From Histomonas meleagridis (taxonomy: Eukaryota > Parabasalia > Tritrichomonadida > Dientamoebidae), in contig WSYJ01000164.1 in NCBI GenBank assembly GCA_020186115.1, forward strand, positions 62,001 to 126,000: a DNA stretch of 64,000 bases. Reading direction: 5' to 3'. The notes below the pieces were generated by a model, which made no database searches, was not told the DNA's origin, and saw only the letters and a list, made by a program, of their open reading frames with translations. Both the position numbers and the translations under genes were made by a program. How positions within the stretch are numbered: position 1 is the stretch's first letter; every line of letters starts with the position of its first letter. Positions 20,139 through 30,428 of the stretch are shown here, one piece after another.

Positions 20139-20219
20139 CGACACGAGCCGGATTTGAACCGACGCGGGTAAACCCATGAGGTTTCGAATCTCACGCCTTA
20201 ACCACTCGGCCATCGTGCC
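20139..20219 (-). tRNA. tRNA-Ser (anticodon CGA)
   Basis: The minus strand has acceptor stem GGCACGA/TCGTGTC with G discriminator, U8-G9 then a GCCGAG D-arm start, anticodon loop TTCGAAA (anticodon CGA, codon UCG), a long class II variable arm (TGGGTTTACCC) and T arm GTCGGTTCGAATCCGGC. One A-C mismatch sits at the 31-39 closing pair of the anticodon stem. No intron is present. A run of seven T follows within two bases, a pol III terminator. Confidence 0.93.
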
Positions 20220-20345
20220 TTCGATATTTTATTTATATTGCATGTTTATATTATATATTGAAATAATAAGTTTGTATTAAATGTTATTTATCCATATTTT
20301 ATAATAAAAGATTTGTAATGAAATAAATATGAATTAATTTATTTT

Positions 20346-20993
20346 TTATTGCTTTGCTTTAACAAGTGGTTTAAACAGAATTTCATGATCATGAACAGGA
20401 TCCTCAGGATAAGAAATTTCAGGTGAAGAAGGATGAAGTTTATAATGTAATTTCCTGTAAAAAGCACGAGCCCCAGTATTTTCTTTAAACACAGTTAACA
20501 TAACAGATTCCATCTTTTTCTTTAAAGCAATAAATTCTGCTGCTTGCATCAGGAACAAACCAAGGCCTTTTCTTTGAAATTCATCTTCAATCTGGAGCTC
20601 GTAAACATAAAGTGTTGTTTCTTTAAGTTCGAATTCAAAACGAATATGAATAAAACCAATTGGTCTTTCTTGATCATCTATTGCAATTAAATAACGAGAG
20701 CTTTCTTCAAATAGTTCTGTTCTTTTATTTTTATCACTCCACCCCCATGTGTTTTCATAGTATGTTTTCATATGTCTTGAAGTAAGATTGAAAACCCAAT
20801 CTTTATATTCATCTGGGCAAGCAATATATGATTTCACAGTGCATTTGAGTCCATTTTTATTAAAGTTTTTAAACATTGGAATATCAGCAAGAAGGTCTTC
20901 ACATGCTTCAGCTTCTCTAATAAGTTGTCTCTTATTGTTTAGCATTTCGGTTTCTTCCTTTATTTTTTGTCGTCTCAGCTTTGCTTTGCTCAT
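20346..20993 (-). CDS. NAA40/NatD-like histone N-alpha-acetyltransferase
   Basis: The start is the ATG at 20993 (MSKAKLRRQK). The 215-residue protein matches the NAA40 pattern: a basic helical N-terminus, the HMKTYYENTWGWSDKNKRTEL segment (Y..M.WGW in NAA40), IGFIHIRFEFE, LYVYELQIEDEFQRKGLG with the Q/RxxGxG/A acetyl-CoA loop, and SVMLTVFKENTGARAFYRKL. NatD acetylates the N-terminal serine of histones H4 and H2A. GNAT acetyltransferase is certain; the NAA40 subgroup is strongly suggested by the WGW and Y-E-L/Q-I/L signatures. A CAAAAAAGTG box lies about 65 bases upstream on the gene strand. Confidence 0.85.
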   Translation of the reverse strand: MSKAKLRRQKIKEETEMLNNKRQLIREAEACEDLLADIPMFKNFNKNGLKCTVKSYIACPDEYKDWVFNLTSRHMKTYYENTWGWSDKNKRTELFEESSRYLIAIDDQERPIGFIHIRFEFELKETTLYVYELQIEDEFQRKGLGLFLMQAAEFIALKKKMESVMLTVFKENTGARAFYRKLHYKLHPSSPEISYPEDPVHDHEILFKPLVKAKQ

Positions 20994-21251
20994 TTTGTTA
21001 AATCTCTTTGGCCTTGGCTCTGATATGACGATCAATAACCGACACCGAACTCAGACACTTTTTTGTAATGTACTCTTTTTTATCAATTTTCTTTTCTTCA
21101 AATGTTACATTGCTTTCATTCTCACAATGCTCTTAACATTTATTAGCAAATGATTTGGCACAAAAACAAAGTAATTTGCGTTATGTAACGAAGCGGAAGA
21201 TGGCATAAATCAAAAGAAATTCTATTTATTTATAAAATGTATTTATTAAAT

Positions 21252-23147
21252 TTAGCGACGTAACGTTTGGTTCAAATATATGAACGAATTTGATTTCTGA
21301 TTATTTCTTTCAACTAATCCATCGCAACAAACATTTTCCAATTTTTCATCATTTTCCATTTCCAATTTACTTTGCAGCTCATTATTTCTTGCGCACCATG
21401 CGGGTTCTTCGAACTTTATTGCGGTGAATCCATGTTCGAGTTGTAGCATCCAACGATTTATGTCCGTATTTCGTGGCGGAAATCCGACTGTTTGCCATGT
21501 CTTTCTCGATGCTGCCAATAACGGAATACCAGTTTTAATGAATTTACCACCGCAGCCATTAACTTCTTTATAATCTGCAATATGATTTGATTTAGTTCTA
21601 AGTGAAGTTTCATCGAGTGAATTAACATATGAACCTTCAGCATAATATATCATATAATCGGAAGTTAATTCACGATGAAAGAAATCAAATTGTCCATAAG
21701 AAGGTAATGTATAATAATCAATAACCATTATAGCATTAGAATGTGAATAAGCTATAGCTTCATCGATATAATTATCTTCTTTGTTAACTATTACTGTACA
21801 ACGGATTGGTAATGTTATATCTGATGATATTGATTTGGTGGTTGCGATTATTTCTATTGTAAATATCATAAATTCATTAACAAGTTCTTGTAACTTTCGT
21901 ACTTGATTATTAAGTAATTTAATTACATTATCATTGATTTCATCGCCACAATCAATGATAATCGAAAGTGTCGGTGATCGCTTTGACCTTTCAATATGTT
22001 GAAGAGTCTTCTTTAACGTGGCATTGATACCTTCTTCAATGGATAGCTTAGTATGCCATAAGTTCTTGTGGAAATACGTGTCAAAATTAGGCGGAATGTG
22101 GAAACGTGGTTTGGCACTTTTGGAGGACGTTTGTATTTCGCACGTTGGAATAAGTTTTTCAATGGCTTTGATCACATCAAGGAGTGGCGTCCAGACGCCA
22201 TCAGTAATATCAGTGACTAATGGAGACCTTTCAAAGTTTTCTAATATTAGGATTAATGCTTCAACTGTGTCAATCGTATGTGCAAATTGCAACGTTTCTT
22301 TTCCAGTCGTAAGTAGTTTGGCACGACCTTTTGTAAGGCATTGAACAAGCAAATCAGGTACAACATGGCTTTTAGAACCAACATATTCAAACCCATATAC
22401 ATTCCAAAATCGTACAACACGCCCAATTTCAGGTATAGATTTGGTAAAGTTTTCTCCAAGATTTTTAACATAGCCATAGGTGAAATTCTTTTCTTTGGCT
22501 AGTGATGTGGCTGGGAAAACATATCGAATCTTATTTTCAACTAACCAATTAAAAACATTGTTTTGGAGTTGTATGTTGCTTTCGCGAATAACATTTTGGT
22601 ATTCAGGTATGTGAAGGAATTTAGAACCCCCAACTTCGTATGAGAGAAAATATGCAAATTTGATCTTAACAGCATTAAAGATGTCTAAACAATGTGGTGT
22701 ACGAAGGTCTAGGTGGTGACGACTTAGGACATGGAGAACTTTATAGCCACGTCGTAATAAAGCTTCTCTAAGTTCAGAACCAACTAGACCACCTGTTCCT
22801 AATACAAGAACATATTCATCTGTGTCTTTATGTGTAAGAGGATCTAAACCAAATGGAATAAGAAAGTTAAGTTTGTATTTGGTTCTATTAATACATTTAT
22901 CTGGAGTCAACAAAAGTTTTTTCCCATTTATAAGTGAAAACCTTTCTGGATTTTTAGCTGGTGCTTCATTGAATCTTGTGTTATTTATGACTTTATAATT
23001 TTCTTTAATTGGAAATGAGTTTGGCGTAATTGGTGGGACGCCTTCTATCCTTGTAAGTGCTTGCACATTTAGAGTAACAAGCAAACAAAGCACGACATAT
23101 AAAAAAATGACACATAGGTTTGGAGCTGAAGGCCAATTCGCCATCAT
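21252..23147 (-). CDS. NAD-dependent epimerase/dehydratase fused to glycosyltransferase-like domain, membrane anchored
   Basis: The start is taken as the ATG at 23147 (MMANWPSAPN), giving about 631 residues; an ATG three bases on is equivalent. One membrane anchor (LCVIFLYVVLCLLVTLNV) comes first. The extended SDR domain follows with the Rossmann GTGGLVG at about 120, a DLRT motif and the catalytic pair YGYVK at about 224 (YxxxK), then WNVYG and an epimerase C-part to about 370. Residues 380-600 look like a GT-A-type glycosyltransferase (LSIIIDCGDEINDNVIKLLN, VIVNKEDNYIDEAIAYSHSN) without a clear DxD. It probably works on nucleotide sugars or glycans in the ER/Golgi lumen. The fusion is unusual. 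Confidence 0.75.
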   Translation of the reverse strand: MMANWPSAPNLCVIFLYVVLCLLVTLNVQALTRIEGVPPITPNSFPIKENYKVINNTRFNEAPAKNPERFSLINGKKLLLTPDKCINRTKYKLNFLIPFGLDPLTHKDTDEYVLVLGTGGLVGSELREALLRRGYKVLHVLSRHHLDLRTPHCLDIFNAVKIKFAYFLSYEVGGSKFLHIPEYQNVIRESNIQLQNNVFNWLVENKIRYVFPATSLAKEKNFTYGYVKNLGENFTKSIPEIGRVVRFWNVYGFEYVGSKSHVVPDLLVQCLTKGRAKLLTTGKETLQFAHTIDTVEALILILENFERSPLVTDITDGVWTPLLDVIKAIEKLIPTCEIQTSSKSAKPRFHIPPNFDTYFHKNLWHTKLSIEEGINATLKKTLQHIERSKRSPTLSIIIDCGDEINDNVIKLLNNQVRKLQELVNEFMIFTIEIIATTKSISSDITLPIRCTVIVNKEDNYIDEAIAYSHSNAIMVIDYYTLPSYGQFDFFHRELTSDYMIYYAEGSYVNSLDETSLRTKSNHIADYKEVNGCGGKFIKTGIPLLAASRKTWQTVGFPPRNTDINRWMLQLEHGFTAIKFEEPAWCARNNELQSKLEMENDEKLENVCCDGLVERNNQKSNSFIYLNQTLRR

Positions 23148-23777
23148 TTGATCTGGCTCCACTAAATTGAGAGAAAAACGATCATGTCAAAAAGGCAAAA
23201 GCATTTAAATGCTTTTACACCAAGGTTTTGACGATCGGCATGATATTTAAAAAGTTAAAAATTTGAGAATATTCTCAGAATTCGCTTTCAATTTTTGTAT
23301 TAATTCCAGGTTTTTCAAAGGTGAGTAAAGCTCAAAAAAGCAAAGACTCGTCATCCTCGTGTGATCACACTTAGTGCAATGCGCTGTTATCTGTGGTATA
23401 TTTTTTGTGTTCAAATGTTTTACATATGTAAAGAAAAAGTAAAATTAATCAAAAACATATTTTATTCATAACTTAATACGTAAACAAAAAAGTAAAGAAA
23501 TATCAGAAATGAATTTTATTTATTTTATAATCGAATTTGGTGGTTTTCATCACATCACAAAAAAATTGTTTTCTTTTTTTTTTTTTTTTTAGAAATGCCA
23601 ATTTCAATGTGTCAAAAATTGAGATTACTAGCATTGCCCAAGTCTTAAAAAAATTAAAAAATAATGCCAATGTTTTAAACATTTTATGTTTTCACTTTGT
23701 TTTTTAAAAACAAAACCGCAAATTATCCTCTTTTAACCAAAAACAAAGTTTTAACTTTAAATGATTTATATAAAATA
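23148..23777. other. intergenic
   Basis: About 630 bases between two minus-strand genes. It holds a long T run near 23573-23590 and no gene. Confidence 0.5.
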
Positions 23778-25061
23778 TTAATTTGTTTGTTTTGACATAA
23801 TATATTGAAACATCAAAGCATTTTGTCTTCTTATTTCTTCATTTTCATCATCATGTAATGGTGGTTTAATCATTTCATTTTTTTCTTCTCTTTCATTTAT
23901 TTCTTGCGTTTCTTCCACCTTTATCACATCAAAAGTTCCTTTTGTGTTACATATATCAGCAATTGCAATTTGAGTTTCTTCTTCTACTGTAAGAATTGGC
24001 ATATCTTCAATCGGTGCCGAGACTAAATCATTTTTATTTCCCGATATTTGCCTTTGTAATTTAGGAAAACCTTTTTTCATTTGTTCGCGTCTTTCAATTG
24101 CTTTTTTCTTGGACAATTTCACTTTTCTTCCTTCCGAGTTTTGTCTGTCTTGAACTTCAATAATAGGGATGAAACGAAGTGCAAACGGAACTCCCTTAGT
24201 ATCAATGTGATTAATTGTTTGCCCTGTTGAAGTATCCCATCTACGAACAGTTGAGTCAAGTGAAATTGAATAGAGTGAACGATCATCGTCACTTATGAGT
24301 AAATCAGTGATTTCCATGGTGTGCCCTTCAAATTGAGCTTGAAGCCCATCTTGTGCAACTTCTATCTGATATATACAACCATCGGAGCCTCCGCAATATA
24401 GGATGGACTCATTATGAGAAAGTGTACAACATGTAATTGGTGTTGGAAGATTAACAGAAAAAATTTCACACGAAGAACAATAGTCATAACATTTGGCCGT
24501 CTTGTCAAGGGATACAGTATAAACACGTGTCCCAGAAGAAACAACAAAATCTGTGATCTTTAATGAATGGACATTCCAGATTTGATCGGCTTCAGCAGAT
24601 GTGTAGAGTTCGGGAATGGAAAATGCACCAATTCGACCGGTAGTGGATGAAGCAAATAATAACCAAAGTGTGGTGTCAATGTAGATAACAGTTAATGGTC
24701 CAAGATGAAGTTGTTGTTCAATAACAAGTTCTCCATCATTGGTGTTCCAGATACGAAGAGTTCCATCAGATGAACCCACAGCAAGATAATTATCGGCTGC
24801 ATATATGCATTCAGCATCATTTTGAATAATGCATTCGCCTTTAGGAATAAGACCAGTAGCATGTGCACTAGAAAGTCTTTTGGTTCTGTCCATATCAACA
24901 GTAAGAATAAAAGGTTCTGATATTGTTGTGAAATGTTTGGATGGTAAAGTCGTACTTCCTTCGAAAATTTTCACTGTTGCAAGATTGTCATTCCTTATTG
25001 CAAATGAGTCTGATTGCTCATTTTTACTACATGAAACAAGGATAGTTTTTGCTAAATTCAT
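23778..25061 (-). CDS. WD40 protein, Ipi3/WDR18-like
   Basis: Translation from the ATG at 25061 (MNLAKTILVSC) gives 427 residues. About five WD40 repeats are visible between 90 and 300 (YLAVGSSDGTLRIWNTNDGE, VYTVSLDKTAKCYDY, ILYCGGSDGCIYQIEV, SIYSISLDSTVRRWDTSTG-like). The phrase order VxTVSLDxTxKxxD, then CGGSxGxIxQ, then FxGHxxxITxL matches WDR18/Ipi3, a subunit of the Rix1 complex in 60S ribosome maturation. A charged helical tail (KKKAIERREQMKKGF, then a C-terminal helix RQNALMFQYIMS) also fits. The assignment is by eye; other WD40 scaffolds remain possible. Confidence 0.65.
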   Translation of the reverse strand: MNLAKTILVSCSKNEQSDSFAIRNDNLATVKIFEGSTTLPSKHFTTISEPFILTVDMDRTKRLSSAHATGLIPKGECIIQNDAECIYAADNYLAVGSSDGTLRIWNTNDGELVIEQQLHLGPLTVIYIDTTLWLLFASSTTGRIGAFSIPELYTSAEADQIWNVHSLKITDFVVSSGTRVYTVSLDKTAKCYDYCSSCEIFSVNLPTPITCCTLSHNESILYCGGSDGCIYQIEVAQDGLQAQFEGHTMEITDLLISDDDRSLYSISLDSTVRRWDTSTGQTINHIDTKGVPFALRFIPIIEVQDRQNSEGRKVKLSKKKAIERREQMKKGFPKLQRQISGNKNDLVSAPIEDMPILTVEEETQIAIADICNTKGTFDVIKVEETQEINEREEKNEMIKPPLHDDENEEIRRQNALMFQYIMSKQTN

Positions 25062-25200
25062 TTTGTTGCATAAACCAAACAAAGTTATTCAATAACATAT
25101 TTTGGTCGAACAAAAATTTCATTAAGAAAAAATAAAAACAAACATAATTTATAATAACGCGTATGGCCCAGCTGAAAAGAGGGTTGTATATATACAACAA

Positions 25201-25827
25201 TTAGTATTGATTTAAAATTGATATTACATATGCTAACTCATTATCTGTTGTTGTCTGGATTCCTTCATCAGAAATAGACAGTGGTGTTTGTGATTGTAGG
25301 TCTACAGTTTCTGTTTGGTTGGAAAAAACGTTTGAATGCAGAAATGAAACTTGAGTGGTTTCGTCTTTGAAAAAAACTGTTTTATCATCTGTGTTTGTGT
25401 ATTTTTCACATGTATATGGTTTGAAATTTGTTGATGTACTTACAAGTGGATGTTCATGTTTTTGACGCATTTGTAGTAAACTATCCCTAAGTGTAATACA
25501 CTCTGTTTGAGAATCTTGATATCTGTTATTTAATGACTTTCTCTCTGTTTCAATTTTTTGCAACTTTATTGATAACTGTTCAATCTGTGTTTGTGAATCT
25601 TTGGATAGGTCAATGTACTCATATAACTTGTTTTGTGTTGAGTCGAGTTGGTATGTTAATGTTTCGATTTGCCCTGAAAGTCGATTATTTTCTAATTTCA
25701 TTTTGATTAATTCTTGTTCAAGAGATGCACATCGCTTCTTATATTCATTCAATTGCTTTAGCATTTCAAAAACCTTTTCTCTTTCATTTTTGCAAAGATT
25801 ATCAAGTGTATGTGGGGTTTCTGTCAT
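25201..25827 (-). CDS. coiled-coil protein of unknown function
   Basis: A 208-residue protein. Residues about 10-125 form a heptad-rich coiled coil (KVFEMLKQLNEYKKRCASLE, LSIKLQKIETERKSLNNRY), followed by a Ser/Thr-rich tail. There is no family signature. It could be a cytoskeletal or centrosomal structural protein. It lies 140 bases from the Ipi3-like gene on the same strand. Confidence 0.7.
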   Translation of the reverse strand: MTETPHTLDNLCKNEREKVFEMLKQLNEYKKRCASLEQELIKMKLENNRLSGQIETLTYQLDSTQNKLYEYIDLSKDSQTQIEQLSIKLQKIETERKSLNNRYQDSQTECITLRDSLLQMRQKHEHPLVSTSTNFKPYTCEKYTNTDDKTVFFKDETTQVSFLHSNVFSNQTETVDLQSQTPLSISDEGIQTTTDNELAYVISILNQY

Positions 25828-26517
25828 CAGTTACCAAAAAACGTTTAAATTTACTCATAAAACGGGGTATCCCAAAACGTTACAAATATCGGCATTTTTT
25901 GAAAAATTGTTACTGATAGAAGCAAATATCTTCTTTTAACAGTATATGATCTGAAAACTTTAATAGTAGTGGTTATATTTAATGCATGTCTTTTTAAATT
26001 TTAAATTTTTCAAAATTATTTAAATTTAGCCACGGTATAATTTGCTTTATTTTATATGAAGCTATGGTTTCGTCAAATCACATGCTGAATGATGAAACTA
26101 CTATCATAAACACATTTGATGAAATAATATATCAACCTGCTTGAGATTCTTTATTGGGCTCGAGAAACAGATGGACTGCCCAATCTTTCAGTATAATATA
26201 AATTTTTCTGTATTAGGCTCTTGATTTTTTTTCTCATTTTGATATATTAGATAACCATACACATTGTGCACTCATATGGTGCACTAATAATATTATATAT
26301 ATTATAAAAAATTATTTTTTGAAAAAAGTGAAAATAAGAATACTTTTAATTTTAATATAATATTATACATACTAGACTCATTCTTTGAATCCTAAGTTAA
26401 GGAATAATAAATGATTATAAAATGAGATATTTTCATTAGTAAGAGTTGACCCACATAAACGTTCTCATATTAACGATAGCTATCGGCCGTTCAAAAAAGT
26501 GGGTGAAAAGCAAAAAA
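25828..26517. promoter_or_regulatory. divergent promoter region, coiled-coil / ULK4-like
   Basis: About 690 bases. Near the ULK4-like start lies TTCAAAAAAGTGGG (about 26490), 15-20 bases from the ATG. No gene is supported. A TTG-initiated extension of the kinase frame to 26446 is rejected. Confidence 0.4.
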
Positions 26518-29500
26518 ATGGGCGATTTCAATGTTGAACTTTATAATGAAATAGGTACAGGCAGACAATCACCTTTCTATGCGCCTACGATTGTATACAA
26601 AGGGCGCATTAAAAATACAATTGATTATGTTGCAGCAAAATGTGTTGATATTAAGCGAGCAGAAGAAATTTTTAATACAGTACAAATGATACACAATTTA
26701 TCCCACTATAACATTGTGCAATTTATTAATTGGTATCAAACCACCAACAAAATTTATGTTATTTTTGAATATTGTCCAGGCGGAACTCTCCAAGAACTAC
26801 TTGATCGCGATGCTTGCCTTCCAGAGTCGATATTAAGAATATTTTCTAGTGATATTTTAGCTGGACTCTTATACCTTCATCAAAATGGAATTATTTATTG
26901 TGATATGTCACCACGTAATATTCTATTAGACGAAAGTGGTATTGTTATGCTCAGTGATTTTTGTAGGTCTTTACCAATTGATACCCAATTAAATTTCTCA
27001 AATGTTGATTATGAAATGCTTCAGTATTTAGCACCAGAATTACTTTTTGATGGATCATATCCTTCATTTGCTTCTGATCTTTACGCACTTGGCTGTTTGA
27101 TGTATCAGTTGGCAACAGGGGCACCCCCATTTGTTGCAGAAGATGAAACAAAACTCATTGAAATGATTAATACGTCTAATGCAAATCCCACAGGACTATC
27201 AGATAACTTCGATGATCTAGTTCTTAAGTTACTTGATAAGAATCCATATAAGAGACCTAATTGGCAAGAAGTTATTAGACATCCATTTTGGGAAAATTCT
27301 CTTCGAGAAAGACTTGATAACACTTTCACTAACTTTAACGCTAAAAGTCTTCCTACACAAAAACATTTTGATTCTACTCCTAAAGTTTCAAAGGGAAGAA
27401 AATCAAGTGTAACAATTTCTCAATCTTTAAGGTTATCTAAAGTCCTCAAAGGAGAAGGATTGGAATCAAATAATGAAAATGTCTCTTTACAATCATTAAT
27501 TTACTCAAGCACATTATTATCACCAACATCTGTAATTTCTAATGTAACTGAGAAAAACAGCCTTCCATCTTATGACGGTGTTTCTTTGCCTATTTCTTCA
27601 TCTTCTTTGCGTACAAATAATGTGACAGATTTTAATAATGCAATTTCAAAGTTGATATCAACATTCAAAGGTGTTGACAGGATGAATGTCAAAGGCCCTG
27701 TTTTGTCATATTTGATCAAACTTGCTAAATCACCTGATGTTGCAAATAATATTTCAAATTCTGAACTATTTCTTGAACTCCCGAAATTTGCAGCATCAAC
27801 GAAACACCAACAACTTTCTTATCTCTTTTTACTTTTATATGGGATATGTATATCCAATTCAATTGCGGTAAACAAAAATATAAACACAGAACAAATTGAG
27901 AAACTCTGTTCGAATCCTCAGGAACAAGTTTCAAAAACTGCTATTGCAGTCATCTGTGAAATAATTACTTATTATTGTCATGATCCTTCATATAATTCAC
28001 TTCCAAAAAATCTCCAAAAAATCCTAATCAATGGGATAAAATCAAATGATAATATAATCAGAAATATTAGTTTACGAACTCTTGCAAATGCACTTCTATC
28101 GCCAGGCCTCTCCAATTTTTTCTCGAATTCTAAAATCGAGAAAATTCTCATTTCATATGATGTTAATAGATTTGATTTCCAAACACCACATCATCTTGAA
28201 AGCTATGCGATCTGTTTAGCAGTCTTTTATTCCACTCATACTCCGACATCGCCTGATTTTATTAAAAATCTCATCAAACTATTCATGACCAAAGGTAATG
28301 ATAATCTTCAAATTTTATCCATAATCATTGGTTCTGAGACAGATACACTTACAGCCATTAAAGAAAACATTGTTAATACCTTTATCAATGGCCAAGGCGA
28401 ACTTAAAACGAAATCATTTCTTTCATTATGTATCATATATCGTGACACATATGAAGAATTTCTTAATATATCATCAAAATTCTTTGCATATTTGGATAAG
28501 ATGCAAAATGAAAATCCGAAGATATATAAAGTTGTTGTTGAAATTGTTATACAATTTTGTGAATCAATCATTGATATAATCCTTAAAACTAACAATGATT
28601 ATTCATTATTACAAATTGTATATGATGCCATGCAAAATCGACAATTCACACAACGCATTTGGAATGAGAAGTTCGAAAAGAAAATACATCGAATTATTCG
28701 AAGTTGTACATTTAACGCAGCAAAAAGCGAATTAATATTACAAATCGTACAAATTTCATTATGTTATCAAATATGTGACGTCACGATAATTAATGATTTG
28801 TTTCGTGCACTTAATTCACAACTTAGTGTTGTTCGATTTACGACAATGAAACTTATTGCTGATTCTACATCGCAATTATTAATTGATGAGTCAATAATAT
28901 CATTTATAGAGTCTGATATCTTTCCACAACTTTCATCTTTACTTCAAGATGAGCCATTAATTATTGATCAAACACTTCGCGTTTTATTAAATGTCTGTAA
29001 TGAAAAGAAAACACTATTAAATTCGATAATTACAAAACCTTTAATATTGTCGATAATCTTTTCGAATATGAATGAAAATATTTCGGCACTTTCATTGTCT
29101 ATTTTGATTATGAAAGAAACGCCGCCAACAATCGATTGTTTAATTAATTCTCGTTTCATTCCTTCATTGATATTATCGATGGAAAAAAAGGAAAACATCG
29201 AATCGACTTTGAAATTGTTATCTTTAACACTCGACATGATCGAAAACATATTAATAAAAACTAAGTCAAACTCATCTAAAAGAAATATAATAAAATCGAT
29301 AAACGCAATCGCTGCAATTGCTTCGAAAACTGCAGTGATACTAATCGATTATCCAATCGCTGCAAATTGTTTTTGCGCTTTAATTAGAATTTTCACTCCT
29401 TTAAATAATATGAATGACGTCGTTGTAGAGTCTTCTTTCGTGCCTTTCGCTTTAACTTTGTCGCAAGGTTGTAAAAGAAGTGAATGCAAACAACAGCTGA

Positions 29501-29667
29501 TGATGGTGCTAAAGACTTTGCAATGGGCTGCCGAAAATAGCTCAGCAACAAAACTGAGATTAAAAGGTACTGCGTCACTGTTGACTGCGCTGAAAAAGGC
29601 GGCCGATTATGGTGAAAATGAGCTGAAGGCGGCGGCTGTCGCTTGTATGAAGGCAATAAAAGGATAG
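26518..29667 (+). CDS. ULK4-family pseudokinase with HEAT/ARM repeats
   Basis: The real start is the ATG at 26518 (MGDFNVELYNEIGTGRQS), giving 1049 residues. The kinase-like domain covers about 4-265. The ATP-site Lys is kept (YVAAKCVD). The catalytic loop reads YCDMSPRNILL in place of HRDLKPxN, and DFG is DFC, the hallmark of ULK4 (CDISPRKILL, NFC). APE and the structural residues (SDLYALGCLMYQLATGAPPF) are present. The rest is a long helical solenoid of HEAT/ARM type. ULK4 and plant RUNKEL are pseudokinases tied to cilia, microtubules and cytokinesis, which fits a flagellate. The last 60 codons are much richer in CTG, GCG and GCC than the rest. Confidence 0.88.
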   Translation: MGDFNVELYNEIGTGRQSPFYAPTIVYKGRIKNTIDYVAAKCVDIKRAEEIFNTVQMIHNLSHYNIVQFINWYQTTNKIYVIFEYCPGGTLQELLDRDACLPESILRIFSSDILAGLLYLHQNGIIYCDMSPRNILLDESGIVMLSDFCRSLPIDTQLNFSNVDYEMLQYLAPELLFDGSYPSFASDLYALGCLMYQLATGAPPFVAEDETKLIEMINTSNANPTGLSDNFDDLVLKLLDKNPYKRPNWQEVIRHPFWENSLRERLDNTFTNFNAKSLPTQKHFDSTPKVSKGRKSSVTISQSLRLSKVLKGEGLESNNENVSLQSLIYSSTLLSPTSVISNVTEKNSLPSYDGVSLPISSSSLRTNNVTDFNNAISKLISTFKGVDRMNVKGPVLSYLIKLAKSPDVANNISNSELFLELPKFAASTKHQQLSYLFLLLYGICISNSIAVNKNINTEQIEKLCSNPQEQVSKTAIAVICEIITYYCHDPSYNSLPKNLQKILINGIKSNDNIIRNISLRTLANALLSPGLSNFFSNSKIEKILISYDVNRFDFQTPHHLESYAICLAVFYSTHTPTSPDFIKNLIKLFMTKGNDNLQILSIIIGSETDTLTAIKENIVNTFINGQGELKTKSFLSLCIIYRDTYEEFLNISSKFFAYLDKMQNENPKIYKVVVEIVIQFCESIIDIILKTNNDYSLLQIVYDAMQNRQFTQRIWNEKFEKKIHRIIRSCTFNAAKSELILQIVQISLCYQICDVTIINDLFRALNSQLSVVRFTTMKLIADSTSQLLIDESIISFIESDIFPQLSSLLQDEPLIIDQTLRVLLNVCNEKKTLLNSIITKPLILSIIFSNMNENISALSLSILIMKETPPTIDCLINSRFIPSLILSMEKKENIESTLKLLSLTLDMIENILIKTKSNSSKRNIIKSINAIAAIASKTAVILIDYPIAANCFCALIRIFTPLNNMNDVVVESSFVPFALTLSQGCKRSECKQQLMMVLKTLQWAAENSSATKLRLKGTASLLTALKKAADYGENELKAAAVACMKAIKG

Positions 29668-29929
29668 AAATTGTTTGAATAAAATTAAATGAATTTATAT
29701 GTTATGGAAAAATGATTTTTAAATATATTAATGAGAATATCAATTAAACTAATTAATAATTTGAGGTTTAGTATGGAATTTTTGAATTATTTTTCATGCA
29801 TCGTTTTGTTATTTAAAAAAAAATTATAGTTACTTATTGGATCAACAATTTAATAATTATTAAGGATATTATTTTTTAAAAATATCCCAAACATTAAATA
29901 AATATGTTTGTGCAAAATTTGTGTAGTCA

Positions 29930-30262
29930 TTTTCTTTGGAGTTAGTTTAAAAATGCATATGAAACAGCAACAGAAATTCATCGAAATGATATCTTTAAAT
30001 ATATTTTTCATGTAAATGAATTTATAGATTCTACGTTTAATTTGTTTTGTTACACAAGTGTTTCTACAAAAGGTCAGTATTATTTTTTTCAGCGAAAATG
30101 AATTAAAATTAATTTTATTATATAGATTCATTGTACTGTTCAAATTTTGTTTATTGAGTTTGATTTTTGATTAAAATTTTGGAAATTCTTAAATTATTTG
30201 AAACAGTTTATTCTGCATTTATTGATAAGCAAATTGAAATTAATAAATTTAATCTCTTAGAC
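29930..30262 (+). pseudogene. relic of a DUF3447 ankyrin locus
   Basis: From about 29950 the plus strand translates as AYETATEIHRNDIFKYIF, clearly the DUF3447 helix written as FHRNDIFKYIYENK in the intact loci, but no long frame surrounds it. At about 30170-30205 TTGGAAATTCTTAAATTATT followed by TGAAACAG copies an array spacer end, and the following sequence is a decayed cassette. The segment is a remnant with most of the gene deleted. Confidence 0.6.
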
Positions 30263-30428
30263 ACAAAACATTGATGTGAAAAATTCCCATTAAACTAAAG
30301 TTTTGTTCTTAAGTAAAATATTTAATTGTAAAAGAAAAAAAATGAAATTTAAATAATTTTTTATCTATTAAAGACCTTTCAAATTCAACATATATTTTCA
30401 CATGGAATTTTTACTTTTTCTTTTTAGC

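Noticed and set aside
26446-26517. N-terminal extension of the ULK4-like protein from a TTG
   Set aside because: The ATG at 26518 begins exactly at the kinase fold and follows a promoter-like box. TTG is not a credible start here. The same reasoning moved the starts of the Myb, NAA40-like, SDR, Ipi3-like, GT11, coiled-coil (61168), and locus C and D genes to the next ATG.
29850-30143. Minus-strand 97-codon open frame
   Set aside because: It is antisense to the DUF3447 relic and has no recognisable content.
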